From UBA1163 sp049513055 (GTDB lineage Bacteria > Desulfobacterota > BSN033 > UBA1163), in NCBI GenBank assembly GCA_049513055.1, contig JBEKWN010000009.1, forward strand, positions 1-64,000: a stretch of 64,000 bases of DNA, read 5' to 3'. The translations under genes and the position numbers were made by a program. Below are positions 32,504-41,053 of this stretch, piece by piece; within the stretch, counting starts at the first letter, position 1, and each line of letters starts with the position of its first letter. A model generated the notes under the pieces. It saw only the letters and a list, made by a program, of their open reading frames with translations, was not told the DNA's origin and did not search any database.

Positions 32504-34453
32504 ATGAAGAAATCGAAAAAAAATAAGCCAGGACCACACAGGATTGAAGGTCCGATGAGGAAACTTCTTGGCATGAAGGAACGAGGTTCTTCCAAGAAGA
32601 TTGAGAATCCTCCGCATAGACTATCATTTCCTGCCAAATCCAAGAAGATGTCGAATGGGGAATATCAGTTTAATAAGTTTAACCACTTCTGTGAATCCTA
32701 TCTGAAACACGTCTCGGGCGAGTTTGCGGGCTTACCATTTATCCTTGAACCGTGGCAGAAGAAGATTGCCAAGGTGATTTTCTCGACATTGAAGAAAGAC
32801 GGATCGAGACAATACCGCAAACTGCTAATCCATGTAGGCAGGCGAAACGGAAAGTCGACATTTGCAGCAGCCTTCATCCTTTTTTGGCTATGTGAAGAAT
32901 CCTTTTCTGATCCAGCTGCTGAAATCTATGGAGCATCAGGAGATGAGAAACAGGCTGCTTTAATCTTCCGTATCTGTCAACTGATGATCCGTCAGTCCGA
33001 AGAACTCTCACAACTGCTTGAGGTCAAACCATTTTATCATAGGATTGCGAACCCTTTAACCATGGGTGTTTATGAAGTCCTTTCATCCAAAGTCCCGACA
33101 AAGCCAGGTAGAAATTCATCCCTCGTCATCATCGACGAAACGTGGGCTCTACCTTCTGGTGAACTCTACACCCTCTTGGAGACCTCGATGGGCAGCAGGA
33201 AGCAGCCCTTAATGATCAGCCTAAGTTCTGCAGGGGAGTCAACCGGATCCTTCTATTATGAATTGTATGACTATTCGAAACGGGTTGAAGCGAATCCCAA
33301 AATGGATCCTGCTTTCTATCCGGTCATTTTCGAAGTTGAAGCAGACAAAGATCCCTTTGATGAGCGATTTTGGAAGCAGGCTAATCCGGGACTTGGAAAA
33401 TATCGCTCTCTTGAGGAGATGAGGGAACTCGCTTCCAGAGCAAAACATGCTCCTGCTCAGGAAGGTGTTTTTAGAAGGCATTATTTGAATCAGTGGGTAT
33501 CCCTGGGCATCGAATCATGGCTTCCTTCACTCGTGTGGGATGGGTGCGGTGATCCGATCGATTATCCATCTCTTCCTCAAAGAAGATGCTTCATGGGAAT
33601 TGATCTTTCCTCTTCAATCGATCTTGCAGCTGTTGTTCTATTATTTGAACCTCTTGAACCGGGTGGGAGATGGGACACCTTTCCTTTCATTTGGGTGCCG
33701 GGAACAGAATTGACAGCTAAATCAAGAGAGGATCATCTGGCCTATGATGCGTGGTATGCACAGGGACTCATTTTTTGGGAAGGGAAGCCAGCTATTGATT
33801 TTGGATCCATCGCTGAGAAAATTCTGGAGTTGAATAAAGAATTTAATTTGGTTGGCGTTGGCTTTGATCCATGGCGCGCGAAGGATTTGATCGACTTCCT
33901 GAGACAGCAAGAAGGCTTCGAAGAAAAGCTGGTCCCGATCCCGCAACAATTCTCTTTCATGTCCGATGCCACAATGGAGATCCAGAGAAAAGTCCATAAT
34001 CGTGAGCTTCGTCATGGAGGACACCCCGTACTTCGTGCCATGTCTGAAAATGTGAAGCTGGTTACCGATACGAAAGGGAATAGAATGATCGATAAGAAGA
34101 AATCAAGGACCAGGATTGACGGCATAAGCGGGCTGTGTATTGCACAATCCTGTGCCACAAAATTCAAGAGTGTGAGTCAAGGTAGTGTTTATGATCACCG
34201 GGGCATCCTAACCCTCGATCTCCGGCCGACCGGACACTTAACCTCTGAAGACTGGAATGGATTAGGCATCCCCCCAATCCGATATGTTGAGGATGAACCC
34301 ACCGAACCCCATGGAGATCACCCTTATTGCATCCGATGTATCAAACAAGAATCTGGAAGAAAGGTTTTTCTCATAAAGAAGAACGAGGACCTTTGGGATT
34401 GTCCTGTGTGTGGTCTGCATCACACCCGGGATGATCTGAAAATTAACCCCTAA
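32504..34453 (+). CDS. phage terminase large subunit with zinc-ribbon tail
   Basis: 649 residues. The ATPase domain has FILEPWQKKIAKVIFST, a Walker A-like HVGRRNGKSTFAA (about 110), Walker B SLVIIDETWALPSGE (about 206) and coupling motif ISLSSAGESTGSF. The RNase H-like nuclease begins MGIDLSSSIDLAAV (about 364), with acidic residues in GVGFDPWRAKDL (about 452). The family is Terminase_1 / phage terminase-like (YmfN type). After the nuclease, a C-terminal zinc ribbon (YCIRCIKQES ... WDCPVCGLHH) is added, unusual for TerL. TerL pumps and cuts DNA into capsids, but no small terminase or portal is visible here. Confidence 0.9.
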   Translation: MKKSKKNKPGPHRIEGPMRKLLGMKERGSSKKIENPPHRLSFPAKSKKMSNGEYQFNKFNHFCESYLKHVSGEFAGLPFILEPWQKKIAKVIFSTLKKDGSRQYRKLLIHVGRRNGKSTFAAAFILFWLCEESFSDPAAEIYGASGDEKQAALIFRICQLMIRQSEELSQLLEVKPFYHRIANPLTMGVYEVLSSKVPTKPGRNSSLVIIDETWALPSGELYTLLETSMGSRKQPLMISLSSAGESTGSFYYELYDYSKRVEANPKMDPAFYPVIFEVEADKDPFDERFWKQANPGLGKYRSLEEMRELASRAKHAPAQEGVFRRHYLNQWVSLGIESWLPSLVWDGCGDPIDYPSLPQRRCFMGIDLSSSIDLAAVVLLFEPLEPGGRWDTFPFIWVPGTELTAKSREDHLAYDAWYAQGLIFWEGKPAIDFGSIAEKILELNKEFNLVGVGFDPWRAKDLIDFLRQQEGFEEKLVPIPQQFSFMSDATMEIQRKVHNRELRHGGHPVLRAMSENVKLVTDTKGNRMIDKKKSRTRIDGISGLCIAQSCATKFKSVSQGSVYDHRGILTLDLRPTGHLTSEDWNGLGIPPIRYVEDEPTEPHGDHPYCIRCIKQESGRKVFLIKKNEDLWDCPVCGLHHTRDDLKINP

Positions 34454-34474
34454 CCCAAAAAGGAGGTAAATGAC

Positions 34475-35239
34475 ATGAAATTTTTAGCTGGAGAGAAGGA
34501 ATCCGAAAAACTTTTTAAAAAACTTCAAGAAATTATGGCGGAGGAGGTGGTGATTAAGGAAGAACAAAAAAAGTTGGAACCCAGCATGAGAAGAACTTTT
34601 CAAAGATTTGTCTTGGCCAACGCCTGCCTAAATAGCAGCGAAGCGAGCGAAGCCAGATTTGCGGGAGAGGCGCTTCGGGCAAAAAAGGTTAATCTCTGGG
34701 ATGCCTGGTATCGGAGGTTGACAAAAATTCAGATTGACCTTCAAAAAATAACTGCTCCGGCGATTGTCGATTTTTGTGAGGTCTTACTGAAGGAATTGAA
34801 AAATTTAAATAAGGGGAAAGTCTTCCGGATTATCACTGATAAAGAAAATTTACATGCGGAGCGCGGAGGAAGGATTTTTGAAGCTCAACATAATTTTTTC
34901 AGCATCCACGAAGCTCAACAAAAACTTTTGAGCGCGGTTGAGGCACTCAGGGGAATGGACCTACAACCCATTTCTTCGATCAAAAAGGTTTTCGAGGAGG
35001 CGATTCAAAAGATTCCTTCTGAATTTGAGGTGGCGACAACCCTGGGAAACAGCGAATTTCGCTCGTGGATTCTTGATAATCAGCCACGAGACCTCAACCC
35101 TGACGAGAGCCAAGGTATCTGGCTGCAAACTGCCCAATATTTATCTGATCTTGAAAAAAAGGTTTTGGACTTTAAAAAAGTTAAAGACGAGGAATTCGTT
35201 GGAGGTTTGGTTTCGAAGCATCGGGATCCGATAATTTGA
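34475..35239 (+). CDS. hypothetical helical protein, 254 aa (element)
   Basis: Starts after AAAAAGGAGGTAAATGAC, an excellent ribosome-binding site, 21 bp after the terminase. Mostly alpha-helical and charged, with no signal peptide. Segments such as QRFVLANACLNSSEASEARF and AEALRAKKVNLWDAWYRRLTK resemble no family known to me. It could be a structural or packaging accessory, judging only by position. Confidence 0.55.
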   Translation: MKFLAGEKESEKLFKKLQEIMAEEVVIKEEQKKLEPSMRRTFQRFVLANACLNSSEASEARFAGEALRAKKVNLWDAWYRRLTKIQIDLQKITAPAIVDFCEVLLKELKNLNKGKVFRIITDKENLHAERGGRIFEAQHNFFSIHEAQQKLLSAVEALRGMDLQPISSIKKVFEEAIQKIPSEFEVATTLGNSEFRSWILDNQPRDLNPDESQGIWLQTAQYLSDLEKKVLDFKKVKDEEFVGGLVSKHRDPII

Positions 35240-35258
35240 TATGACCGGGAAATAGAGT

Positions 35259-35328
35259 GATGGTCCCCCCGGCGAGCATGGGCCGGCTCCGCCCTCCTCT
35301 TTTTGCCTTCGGGGAGGTGGGGACCATC
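35259..35328. other. 70-nt GC-rich imperfect hairpin in the element
   Basis: GATGGTCCCC (35259-35268) and GGGGACCATC (35319-35328) pair perfectly, enclosing GC-rich inner stems. A second hairpin with CTCTC/GAGAG arms follows at about 35337-35357. It lies in the 252-bp gene-free gap after the terminase block. It could be a terminator-like structure, a regulatory RNA, or a packaging (cos/pac) or replication site. Confidence 0.4.
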
Positions 35329-35491
35329 ACCTTCGCCCTCTCTCCCCGAGGGAGAGCACTTTTATTGGTGAGGGGATGTGACAAAATTACCACAGGGGGA
35401 TTTTAGGTGCATGGTTAGATATGGACCGATGTAAAAAGTCTCGTTTTAGGTCATTTAGAGCCCATAAAAATAGGAGGGAGGAGGTGATCTC

Positions 35492-35596
35492 ATGAATTAC
35501 CAAACGGCCATTTTATTATTTATTTTCACCATGGTTGTTTTAGGTTTGGGCATTGTAGTTATCGATTTTATAAAAGGGAGAGTAAGAAAGAATTGA
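35492..35596 (+). CDS. 34-aa single-pass membrane peptide (element)
   Basis: MNYQTAILLFIFTMVVLGLG then IVVIDFIKGRVRKN: one long hydrophobic helix and a basic tail. GGGAGGAGGTGATCTC precedes the ATG, a near-perfect ribosome-binding site. Its TGA overlaps the putative TTG start of the integrase, suggesting coupling. Function unknown; phage-like elements often carry such peptides. Confidence 0.6.
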   Translation: MNYQTAILLFIFTMVVLGLGIVVIDFIKGRVRKN

Positions 35597-36774
35597 CTGA
35601 AAGTTTTCCTTCGACTATTATAATCTGCATGAAGGGTGGTATCTATTCTAAAGAGAGATGCCCGGTCTGTAACCGGAACTTTCAGCACATTGGGAATGAC
35701 CTTATCTGCCCTGATCACCAAACAAGACCCAGAAGATACTACATTGCAATGTATAGCAGGGAGCTTGGCAGGAACCTTGTCGTGTGTTCTGATCCATCAA
35801 GGAGACTTCCATTCTCTTCTTATGAGATGGCCTACCGGATATTGGAGAAGATCAGGTCAGAGATTGATGCACACACTTTTGATCTGTCCAGATACGTGCA
35901 GGCGAAGTTGAGGCCATTACAATTCAATGTATGGGCTGATGAATGGCTATCTAAGAAAGAGATCCTTGTGGAAAAGAAGGTCAGGACCCCATCATATTTG
36001 AAGGAGTTGAGGAGGTTCGTCAGGATCTACAAGGGATTTTTTGGAGAGATGGACATCAGAGACATCGGAAATAAAGCCGTTGATAACTTCTTTTTAAGTA
36101 TCCGTGGTAAGCCAAAGTATCAGGCCAATATTATGAACGGCCTTCATAAGATGTTAGCGGATGCCTTGGATTGGAAGGATATAGGGATGATGCCAACATT
36201 TCCAAAGATAGAAGTGCCGGAGCAAGAGGTGAAAGTTATTACTTTGGAAGATCAGGACCGGATCATCAATTTGATTGAAGACAAAATGGATCGGGCGTAT
36301 ATCTTATTTACAGCAAGAGAGATGGTGAGGCCGTCCGAAACGAGGGCGTTGTGCTGGGATGCTATTGATCTCCTGCATAACAAGGTGACTATCAAGAGGC
36401 ACTTCTCATTGAATGAATTGTGGACTGCTACCAAGAGTAGGGCAATCAAGGTGCTGCCTCTGGACCCGGATGTGAAGGAACTGCTGGAGGGGCTACAGAG
36501 GCATATCAAGAGTCCCTTCGTGTTCCATAAAGAGGACGGGAGGCCGTACAGCGAATCCTATACACGCAAGCTGTGGAATAAGATCAGCGGAGGGATGGGT
36601 ATCAGGATATCTCTCTACCAAGGAACAAGGCACAGCAGTGCCACAGAAGCAGCCACACGGGTGTCTATGGACGTGATATCGGAGTTCCTGGGGCATACAT
36701 CACAGAGGATGAGTAAGAGGTACGTTAAGCAAAACCCTGATCGATTAAAGGGTGCATTGAGAGTTGCGAAGTAA
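35593..36774 (+). CDS. tyrosine recombinase (integrase) of the ssrA element
   Basis: 393 residues from the TTG in a TTGA overlap; an ATG at 35629 is the alternative. A short zinc-finger N-terminus (CPVCNRNF ... CPDH) precedes a SAM-like core-binding domain (about 110-200) and the catalytic domain: Arg in AREMVRPSETRALCW, box II LYQGTRHSSATEAA (Arg present; the usual His three residues before it is Gln), and LGHTSQRMSKRYVK (His and nucleophile Tyr). It catalyses integration at the 3' end of ssrA. It is the last gene before attR. Confidence 0.92.
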   Translation: MTESFPSTIIICMKGGIYSKERCPVCNRNFQHIGNDLICPDHQTRPRRYYIAMYSRELGRNLVVCSDPSRRLPFSSYEMAYRILEKIRSEIDAHTFDLSRYVQAKLRPLQFNVWADEWLSKKEILVEKKVRTPSYLKELRRFVRIYKGFFGEMDIRDIGNKAVDNFFLSIRGKPKYQANIMNGLHKMLADALDWKDIGMMPTFPKIEVPEQEVKVITLEDQDRIINLIEDKMDRAYILFTAREMVRPSETRALCWDAIDLLHNKVTIKRHFSLNELWTATKSRAIKVLPLDPDVKELLEGLQRHIKSPFVFHKEDGRPYSESYTRKLWNKISGGMGIRISLYQGTRHSSATEAATRVSMDVISEFLGHTSQRMSKRYVKQNPDRLKGALRVAK

Positions 36775-36858
36775 CCTGACATTATCCAATCTTTAACCGG
36801 ATAAGAAATGGCTGAATTAAACAGAATTATTTTAATGAGTTGCAACACGGGCGACTTA

Positions 36859-36883
36859 TTCGATTCCCGCCGCCTCCACCAAA
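36859..36883 (+). other. attR of the ssrA element
   Basis: The second copy of the 25-bp core (TTCGATTCCCGCC...TCCACCAAA), identical to 27845-27869, lies 85 bp after the integrase stop. Sequences diverge at once on both sides, as expected for recombination junctions. Confidence 0.88.
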
Positions 36884-37226
36884 ATTTCGTAATAAAAAGT
36901 TCCGTAAAGAACTGCTACGCTCTCTTAAAGCTCCGATTATTTCGGAGCTTTTTAATTTTACCAGGAGCATTCTAAATTAATACCTCAGGTCCTTCAAGAA
37001 CCGTTGGAACTCATGGGACTCAGCCACGATTTCAACCAATCGAAGTGGGATGAAACCCACCTTGCCATTATGCAAAGATTTGAGGAGTGACTGAAAACAT
37101 GTATTTTGAAAAGAGTTTACTAAATTAGAGTAGAAGGGTCAATGTGAACTTTGAGAAAGAGCGGAAGTCAATAGGGGATGCCAATCTATGCTAAAATATG
37201 TTATAAAAATTATCATTAGGAGATGA
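36884..37226. other. 343 bp between attR and the Tim44-like remnant
   Basis: Starts with the displaced ssrA terminator (36927). From about 36980 a short open stretch ends QSKWDETHLAIMQRFEE and stops at about 37090; it may be the tail of a lost gene, but I cannot name it. No start or ribosome-binding site was seen for it. Confidence 0.3.
36927..36955 (+). terminator. intrinsic terminator, probably the original ssrA terminator
   Basis: AAAGCTCCGA and TCGGAGCTTT pair across TTATT and are followed by TTAATTTT. It lies just right of attR, where the sequence downstream of uninterrupted ssrA should resume. Confidence 0.75.
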
Positions 37227-37535
37227 TTGACGGAAGAGATGTCCAGAATTATTCAGGGTGATGTAGAGAAGTTGAAGTCAGAAAGAAAGATGAATAAGCT
37301 TGAGAATATTGCCGTCAGGTCGGTCGATATCGTGGAAGCCTGGCAGGAATCAGGAAAGGATTACCTCACTGTCAGGTTCTTTGCTAACTTATTGGATTAT
37401 ACGGTTGATGAAACCACAGGGCAAGTGGTATCGGGCAGCAAAACAGAACCTGTTAAATTTGAAGAATACTGGACATTTACCCGGACGGTGGGGGATAACC
37501 CCTGGCAATTATCAGCGATCAACCAGGCAGAATAA
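37227..37535 (+). CDS. Tim44-like C-terminal domain fragment
   Basis: 102 residues from a TTG after AGGAGATGA. ENIAVRSVDIVEAWQESGKD, then YLTVRFFANLLDYTVDE, VVSGSKTEPVKFEEYWTFTR and NPWQLSAINQ, match the tail of bacterial Tim44-like proteins (import-inner-membrane-translocase-like, with usual membrane and Gly-rich N-terminal parts). Those N-terminal parts are missing, so the gene is truncated, perhaps by rearrangement next to the element. It could still be expressed as a soluble domain. Confidence 0.55.
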   Translation: MTEEMSRIIQGDVEKLKSERKMNKLENIAVRSVDIVEAWQESGKDYLTVRFFANLLDYTVDETTGQVVSGSKTEPVKFEEYWTFTRTVGDNPWQLSAINQAE

Positions 37536-37740
37536 TTTAAATAGGGACACATCGTTTGTCATGATAAAAATCGATAGGATGCGCCCCTATTTTTAATAAA
37601 ATATTATCCCTAATCTTTCTTGTGTACGTCCCACCGATTGAAATGGTTTTGATTCACGTAATCCGCTCCTCGGTAATCGCTGATGGTTTCATTGATGTTA
37701 TTCATCATCCCAATGGTTATCAATACTCTAAGGAGAGAAA

Positions 37741-39795
37741 ATGGAATCTAAATATACGAATCGACTCCTTCATGAAACAAGTCCTTATCTTTTGCAGCAT
37801 GCGCACAATCCGGTAGATTGGTATCCGTGGGGAGAGGAAGCTCTCGCTCGAGCTAAAAAAGAAGACAAACCCATTCTCCTCAGCATTGGCTACTCCTCCT
37901 GCCATTGGTGCCATGTGATGGAAAAGGAATCTTTCGAAAATGAGGCTATTGCGGGAATCATGAATGAGCGCTTTATCAATATCAAAGTTGATCGGGAGGA
38001 ACGTCCAGATCTTGATGAACTTTATATGCATGCCGTTCAGGTGATGACGGGTTCAGGTGGATGGCCGATGACCGTCTTTTTGACTCCTGACCTCATTCCC
38101 TTCCATGCGGGAACTTATTTCCCTCCTGAAGATCGAGGGGGAATGCCAGGTTTTCCAAAAATACTGGTTGTTGTCTCTGATTATTATCGTTCCCATCGAG
38201 GGGAAGTGGGGAAGATGGAAGCACAACTGAAAAATGCCCTCAATCAGATCGCTGAAATTATTCCTTCCAAGGAAGTTATGAGCGATAAAGTCCTGTCAAA
38301 GGCTTTTAATACTCTGGAGAGTCAATTCGATCCAATTTACGGAGGATTCGGGAACGCCCCCAAATTCCCGAGCAGCATGGCCCTATCTTTTCTTCTCCGG
38401 TATTGGAAAAGTACGGGTTCAAAGAAAGCATTGGAGATGGTAGAAAAAACACTGGAGAAGATGGCCAATGGTGGGATCTACGACCATTTAGGAGGAGGGT
38501 TTCATCGCTATTCTGTGGATAATCGATGGCTCATTCCCCATTTTGAAAAAATGCTCTATGACAATGCCCTGCTATCGCGAACCTATTTTGAAGCCTATCA
38601 GGGCACTCAAAAAGAGAGGTATGGTCAGGTGGGCGAAGAAATCCTCAATTATGTCCTTCATGAGATGAAGAGCCCGGAAGGTGGTTTCTACTCAACCCAG
38701 GATGCGGATAGCGAAGGCGAGGAAGGGAAGTTTTATGTCTGGACGAGAGACGAGATTAAGGATTTATTGGGTAAAGATAAAGGAATTCCTTTTTGTGCTT
38801 ATTATGGGGTGGCAACCCAGGGAAATTTTGAGGGAGGGGCAAGCGTTCTTAGCATTGCTTCCACTTTAGAAAAGATTTCTCAATTATATGGAACATCTGT
38901 CCCAGACTTGGAAAAGGTTTTGGAGGAGGGACGGCAGAAACTCTATGCCGAAAGGGAGAGGAGAGTGAGACCCGGCAGGGATGAGAAGATTCTGACCTCT
39001 TGGAATGGGTTGATGATCTCAAGTTTTGTTGATGGATTTAAAGTCACTGGAAATGAAAAATATCTTAATGGGGCAAAAGAAGCAGCCCTCTTCATTCTCC
39101 ACGAGATGAAGAAGGCTGGTTACTTGATGAGGGTATTTAATAAAGGGGAATGTCGGGTAAAGGGTTATTCAGAAGATTACGCCTTTTTTATCCAGGCCCT
39201 CATCGATCTTTATGAAGCCACCTTTGAGACGGGATGGTTGAAAGAGGCAGATGACCTCAATCAGAGAATGATTCACCAATTCTGGGATGGGAGAAATGGA
39301 GGTTTCTTCTTTACAGGAAAGGAGAACGAATCTTTGATTGCTCGATCAAAAAACCCTTATGATAATGCCATCCCTTCAGCGAATTCCATTGCGGTATTTA
39401 ATTTGATCAGGCTTGGGTATCTGACTGGAGAAGAATCTTTAAAACAGAAGGCAGACCAGACCCTTCACCTCTTCTATAACTTTCTTGATCAACATCCCTC
39501 TGGATTTTCCCAGATGCTATCCGGTCTTTCCTTCTTTTTGAATTCAGAGGAGATCGGGGTCATCGGTTCAAGGAATGATCTTAAGACAAAATCCATGCTC
39601 AAAGAGATTTACCTCACCTACCTTCCTAACAAAATCCTGAGCCTCAGGGACCCTCATGAATCCATCGAAGGAAATTGGTTTCCATTTCTTATGGAGAAAG
39701 GGGTCCCAGAAGTTCCAACCACTTTTGTCTGCAAAGGATTCACCTGCCTGCCCCCAGTAAAAGATGAAAAAGAGTTAAAGAAAATTTTGGGTTAG
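37741..39795 (+). CDS. DUF255 thioredoxin-domain protein (YyaL/SSP411 family)
   Basis: 684 residues, full length. The N-terminal thioredoxin-like domain has HNPVDWYPWGEEALARAK and SIGYSSCHWCHVMEKESFEN with the C54-x-x-C57 pair. The rest is an alpha/alpha-barrel resembling glycan epimerases (GGIYDHLGGGFHRYSVDNRW, TQDADSEGEEGKFYVWTRDE, LTSWNGLMISSF). The family is conserved from bacteria to human SPATA20, and its reaction is not established. AAGGAGAGAAA precedes the ATG. No operon partners. Confidence 0.92.
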   Translation: MESKYTNRLLHETSPYLLQHAHNPVDWYPWGEEALARAKKEDKPILLSIGYSSCHWCHVMEKESFENEAIAGIMNERFINIKVDREERPDLDELYMHAVQVMTGSGGWPMTVFLTPDLIPFHAGTYFPPEDRGGMPGFPKILVVVSDYYRSHRGEVGKMEAQLKNALNQIAEIIPSKEVMSDKVLSKAFNTLESQFDPIYGGFGNAPKFPSSMALSFLLRYWKSTGSKKALEMVEKTLEKMANGGIYDHLGGGFHRYSVDNRWLIPHFEKMLYDNALLSRTYFEAYQGTQKERYGQVGEEILNYVLHEMKSPEGGFYSTQDADSEGEEGKFYVWTRDEIKDLLGKDKGIPFCAYYGVATQGNFEGGASVLSIASTLEKISQLYGTSVPDLEKVLEEGRQKLYAERERRVRPGRDEKILTSWNGLMISSFVDGFKVTGNEKYLNGAKEAALFILHEMKKAGYLMRVFNKGECRVKGYSEDYAFFIQALIDLYEATFETGWLKEADDLNQRMIHQFWDGRNGGFFFTGKENESLIARSKNPYDNAIPSANSIAVFNLIRLGYLTGEESLKQKADQTLHLFYNFLDQHPSGFSQMLSGLSFFLNSEEIGVIGSRNDLKTKSMLKEIYLTYLPNKILSLRDPHESIEGNWFPFLMEKGVPEVPTTFVCKGFTCLPPVKDEKELKKILG

Positions 39796-39820
39796 AATGT
39801 TCCATATAATGATCCGGAAC

Positions 39821-39868
39821 TTGACAATAGGAAAGAAAATGTTTAATTTGTTATTGAAAATATTTTCA
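39821..39868 (+). promoter_or_regulatory. promoter and Fur-type operator of the metal-transport operon
   Basis: TTGACA (39821-39826) with a TAATTT-like -10 at 17 bp. Directly downstream is the perfect 14-bp palindrome TGAAAATATTTTCA (39855-39868), 18 bp before the regulator's ATG. Size and composition suit a Fur-family box; autoregulation with the downstream transporter is inferred. Confidence 0.6.
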
Positions 39869-39886
39869 TTCTTCTCTTAACTTATT

Positions 39887-40312
39887 ATGAATAAAGGGCT
39901 TTTTAAAAATATTTTTAAAGACAAGAAACTCCGACTGAGCCATCCAAGGCTTTTAATTTATCAGGAACTCTACAATGCCAAAACACCTTTGAGTCCTCAG
40001 GAGCTCTACCAAAGCCTTCTAAAAAAGCAGAAGAAGATTGGATTGACCTCTATCTACCGGTCTCTTGATCTCTTCGAATCTCTGGACATGGTCTTTAAAA
40101 TCATCAATGGTTCGAGTGTTAAATATAAACTCTGTGAGTTAGAAGACCACCATCACCATATCATCTGCAAGGCATGCGGGAGTGTGGTCGAATTGAACTT
40201 TTGTGACATTTCGGATTGGTCCAAAAAGGTGACGGAGTCCACCGGTTATCAGGTGATCGATCATCAATTGAATTTTTATGGGTTTTGTAAAACCTGTAAA
40301 AAAGAAGCCTGA
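39887..40312 (+). CDS. Fur-family metalloregulator
   Basis: 141 residues. The winged helix is LSHPRLLIYQELYNAKTPLS, with recognition helix IGLTSIYRSLDLF. The dimerisation part has the metal site HHHHIICKACGSVVEL and a C-terminal CKTC pair, giving the two structural Cys pairs of the family. It senses iron, zinc, nickel or peroxide; the type cannot be told from sequence, but the CbiM-CbiQ-CbiO genes starting 12 bp later point to the transported metal (Co, Ni or Zn). No strong ribosome-binding site precedes the ATG. Confidence 0.9.
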   Translation: MNKGLFKNIFKDKKLRLSHPRLLIYQELYNAKTPLSPQELYQSLLKKQKKIGLTSIYRSLDLFESLDMVFKIINGSSVKYKLCELEDHHHHIICKACGSVVELNFCDISDWSKKVTESTGYQVIDHQLNFYGFCKTCKKEA

Positions 40313-40324
40313 AAGGAGGAATGG

Positions 40325-41053
40325 ATGTCTCATATTCATCTCCCAGATGGAATTTTACCTGTTTGGCTTTGGGCTTCGGGATTTATCGTTGCCATCCTGG
40401 TCGGGACAATTCTTCTTCGACTCACTAAGAAAGAAAAATTAACCAGACGGCTTCCTTTGATAGGGATGATGGCAGCTGTAATGGTCTTGGGTGCTTCCGT
40501 CGAGATTGTTCCCATCGCCTATCATGTCAACCTGACAGTCATTTCAGGAATCTTATTAGGACCTTCTCTCATCTTTCTTGCCACCTTTGTCGTCAATGTC
40601 ATTTTGGCTCTTTTCGGACATGGTGGAATTACCGTCATCGGGCTTAATACACTCACCCTCTCGATCGAAGGGGTATTGGGATATTTTCTTTTTCGCCTCT
40701 TCTGGAAGGTTTTAAAAAGATTAACCCCTGCTACTTTTTTGGCCACCTTCATCGCCCTACTCTTCTCCACCTTGGCCATGATCGGAGTGATCAGTCTGGG
40801 GACATCTCATTATGAAAAGTTAATTCATCAGGAAGGGAAGGGGATCTTTGAATTCCACTTTTCAAAAGGGAAGGAAGATCATCATCCAGGGGAGGCCGCT
40901 GAAGAGAAAGTGAATCTGAGACGGTTTATTGCCATCGTCCTTCCTTTGGGTTTCATCGGATGGATGCTGGAAGGTGTGATCACCGCATTAATCTGCCGAT
41001 ATATCTATCGGCTACGGCCAGACTTATTACATTTAGAGAAGGAAACCCTATGA
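40325..41053 (+). CDS. cbiM: CbiM/NikM-type substrate-binding component of an ECF metal transporter
   Basis: 242 residues. MSHIHLPDGILPVWLW carries the N-terminal His (MxHIxxPDG) that coordinates the metal in CbiM/NikM. About six helices follow, with MVLGASVEIVPIAYHVNLTV and FGHGGITVIGLNTLTLSIEG typical of the family. A His-rich loop (KGKEDHHPGEA, about 182-195) lies between helices and the last helix region resembles a fused small subunit, since no separate CbiN is present. AAAGGAGGAATGG precedes the ATG. Co, Ni or Zn uptake, under the adjacent Fur-type regulator. Confidence 0.88.
   Translation: MSHIHLPDGILPVWLWASGFIVAILVGTILLRLTKKEKLTRRLPLIGMMAAVMVLGASVEIVPIAYHVNLTVISGILLGPSLIFLATFVVNVILALFGHGGITVIGLNTLTLSIEGVLGYFLFRLFWKVLKRLTPATFLATFIALLFSTLAMIGVISLGTSHYEKLIHQEGKGIFEFHFSKGKEDHHPGEAAEEKVNLRRFIAIVLPLGFIGWMLEGVITALICRYIYRLRPDLLHLEKETL

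Larger units (their letters stand above)
27845..36883. mobile_element. 9-kb integrative element in ssrA (phage-satellite-like)
   Basis: Identical 25-bp repeats at 27845-27869 and 36859-36883 bound a block ending in a tyrosine integrase. Contents: a divergent zinc-finger protein (27873), a primase/ATPase (28713), a hypothetical protein (31070), a cold-shock protein (31551), a zinc ribbon (31775), a bS21-like protein (31914), HNH nuclease (32111), large terminase (32504), hypothetical protein (34475), a structured hairpin (35259), a membrane peptide (35492) and integrase (35593). No portal, capsid, protease, tail or lysis genes are recognisable. A primase plus packaging enzymes without structural genes is the profile of a phage satellite; a decayed prophage is the alternative. 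The ends are intact and the ORFs undamaged, which favours an active element. Confidence 0.85.

Noticed and set aside
36988..37090. Short open stretch ending QSKWDETHLAIMQRFEE
   Set aside because: No start codon or ribosome-binding site; could be the tail of a lost gene but cannot be named.
40960..41049. Upstream extension of cbiQ
   Set aside because: The ATG at 41050 in the ATGA overlap with cbiM gives the normal CbiQ start.
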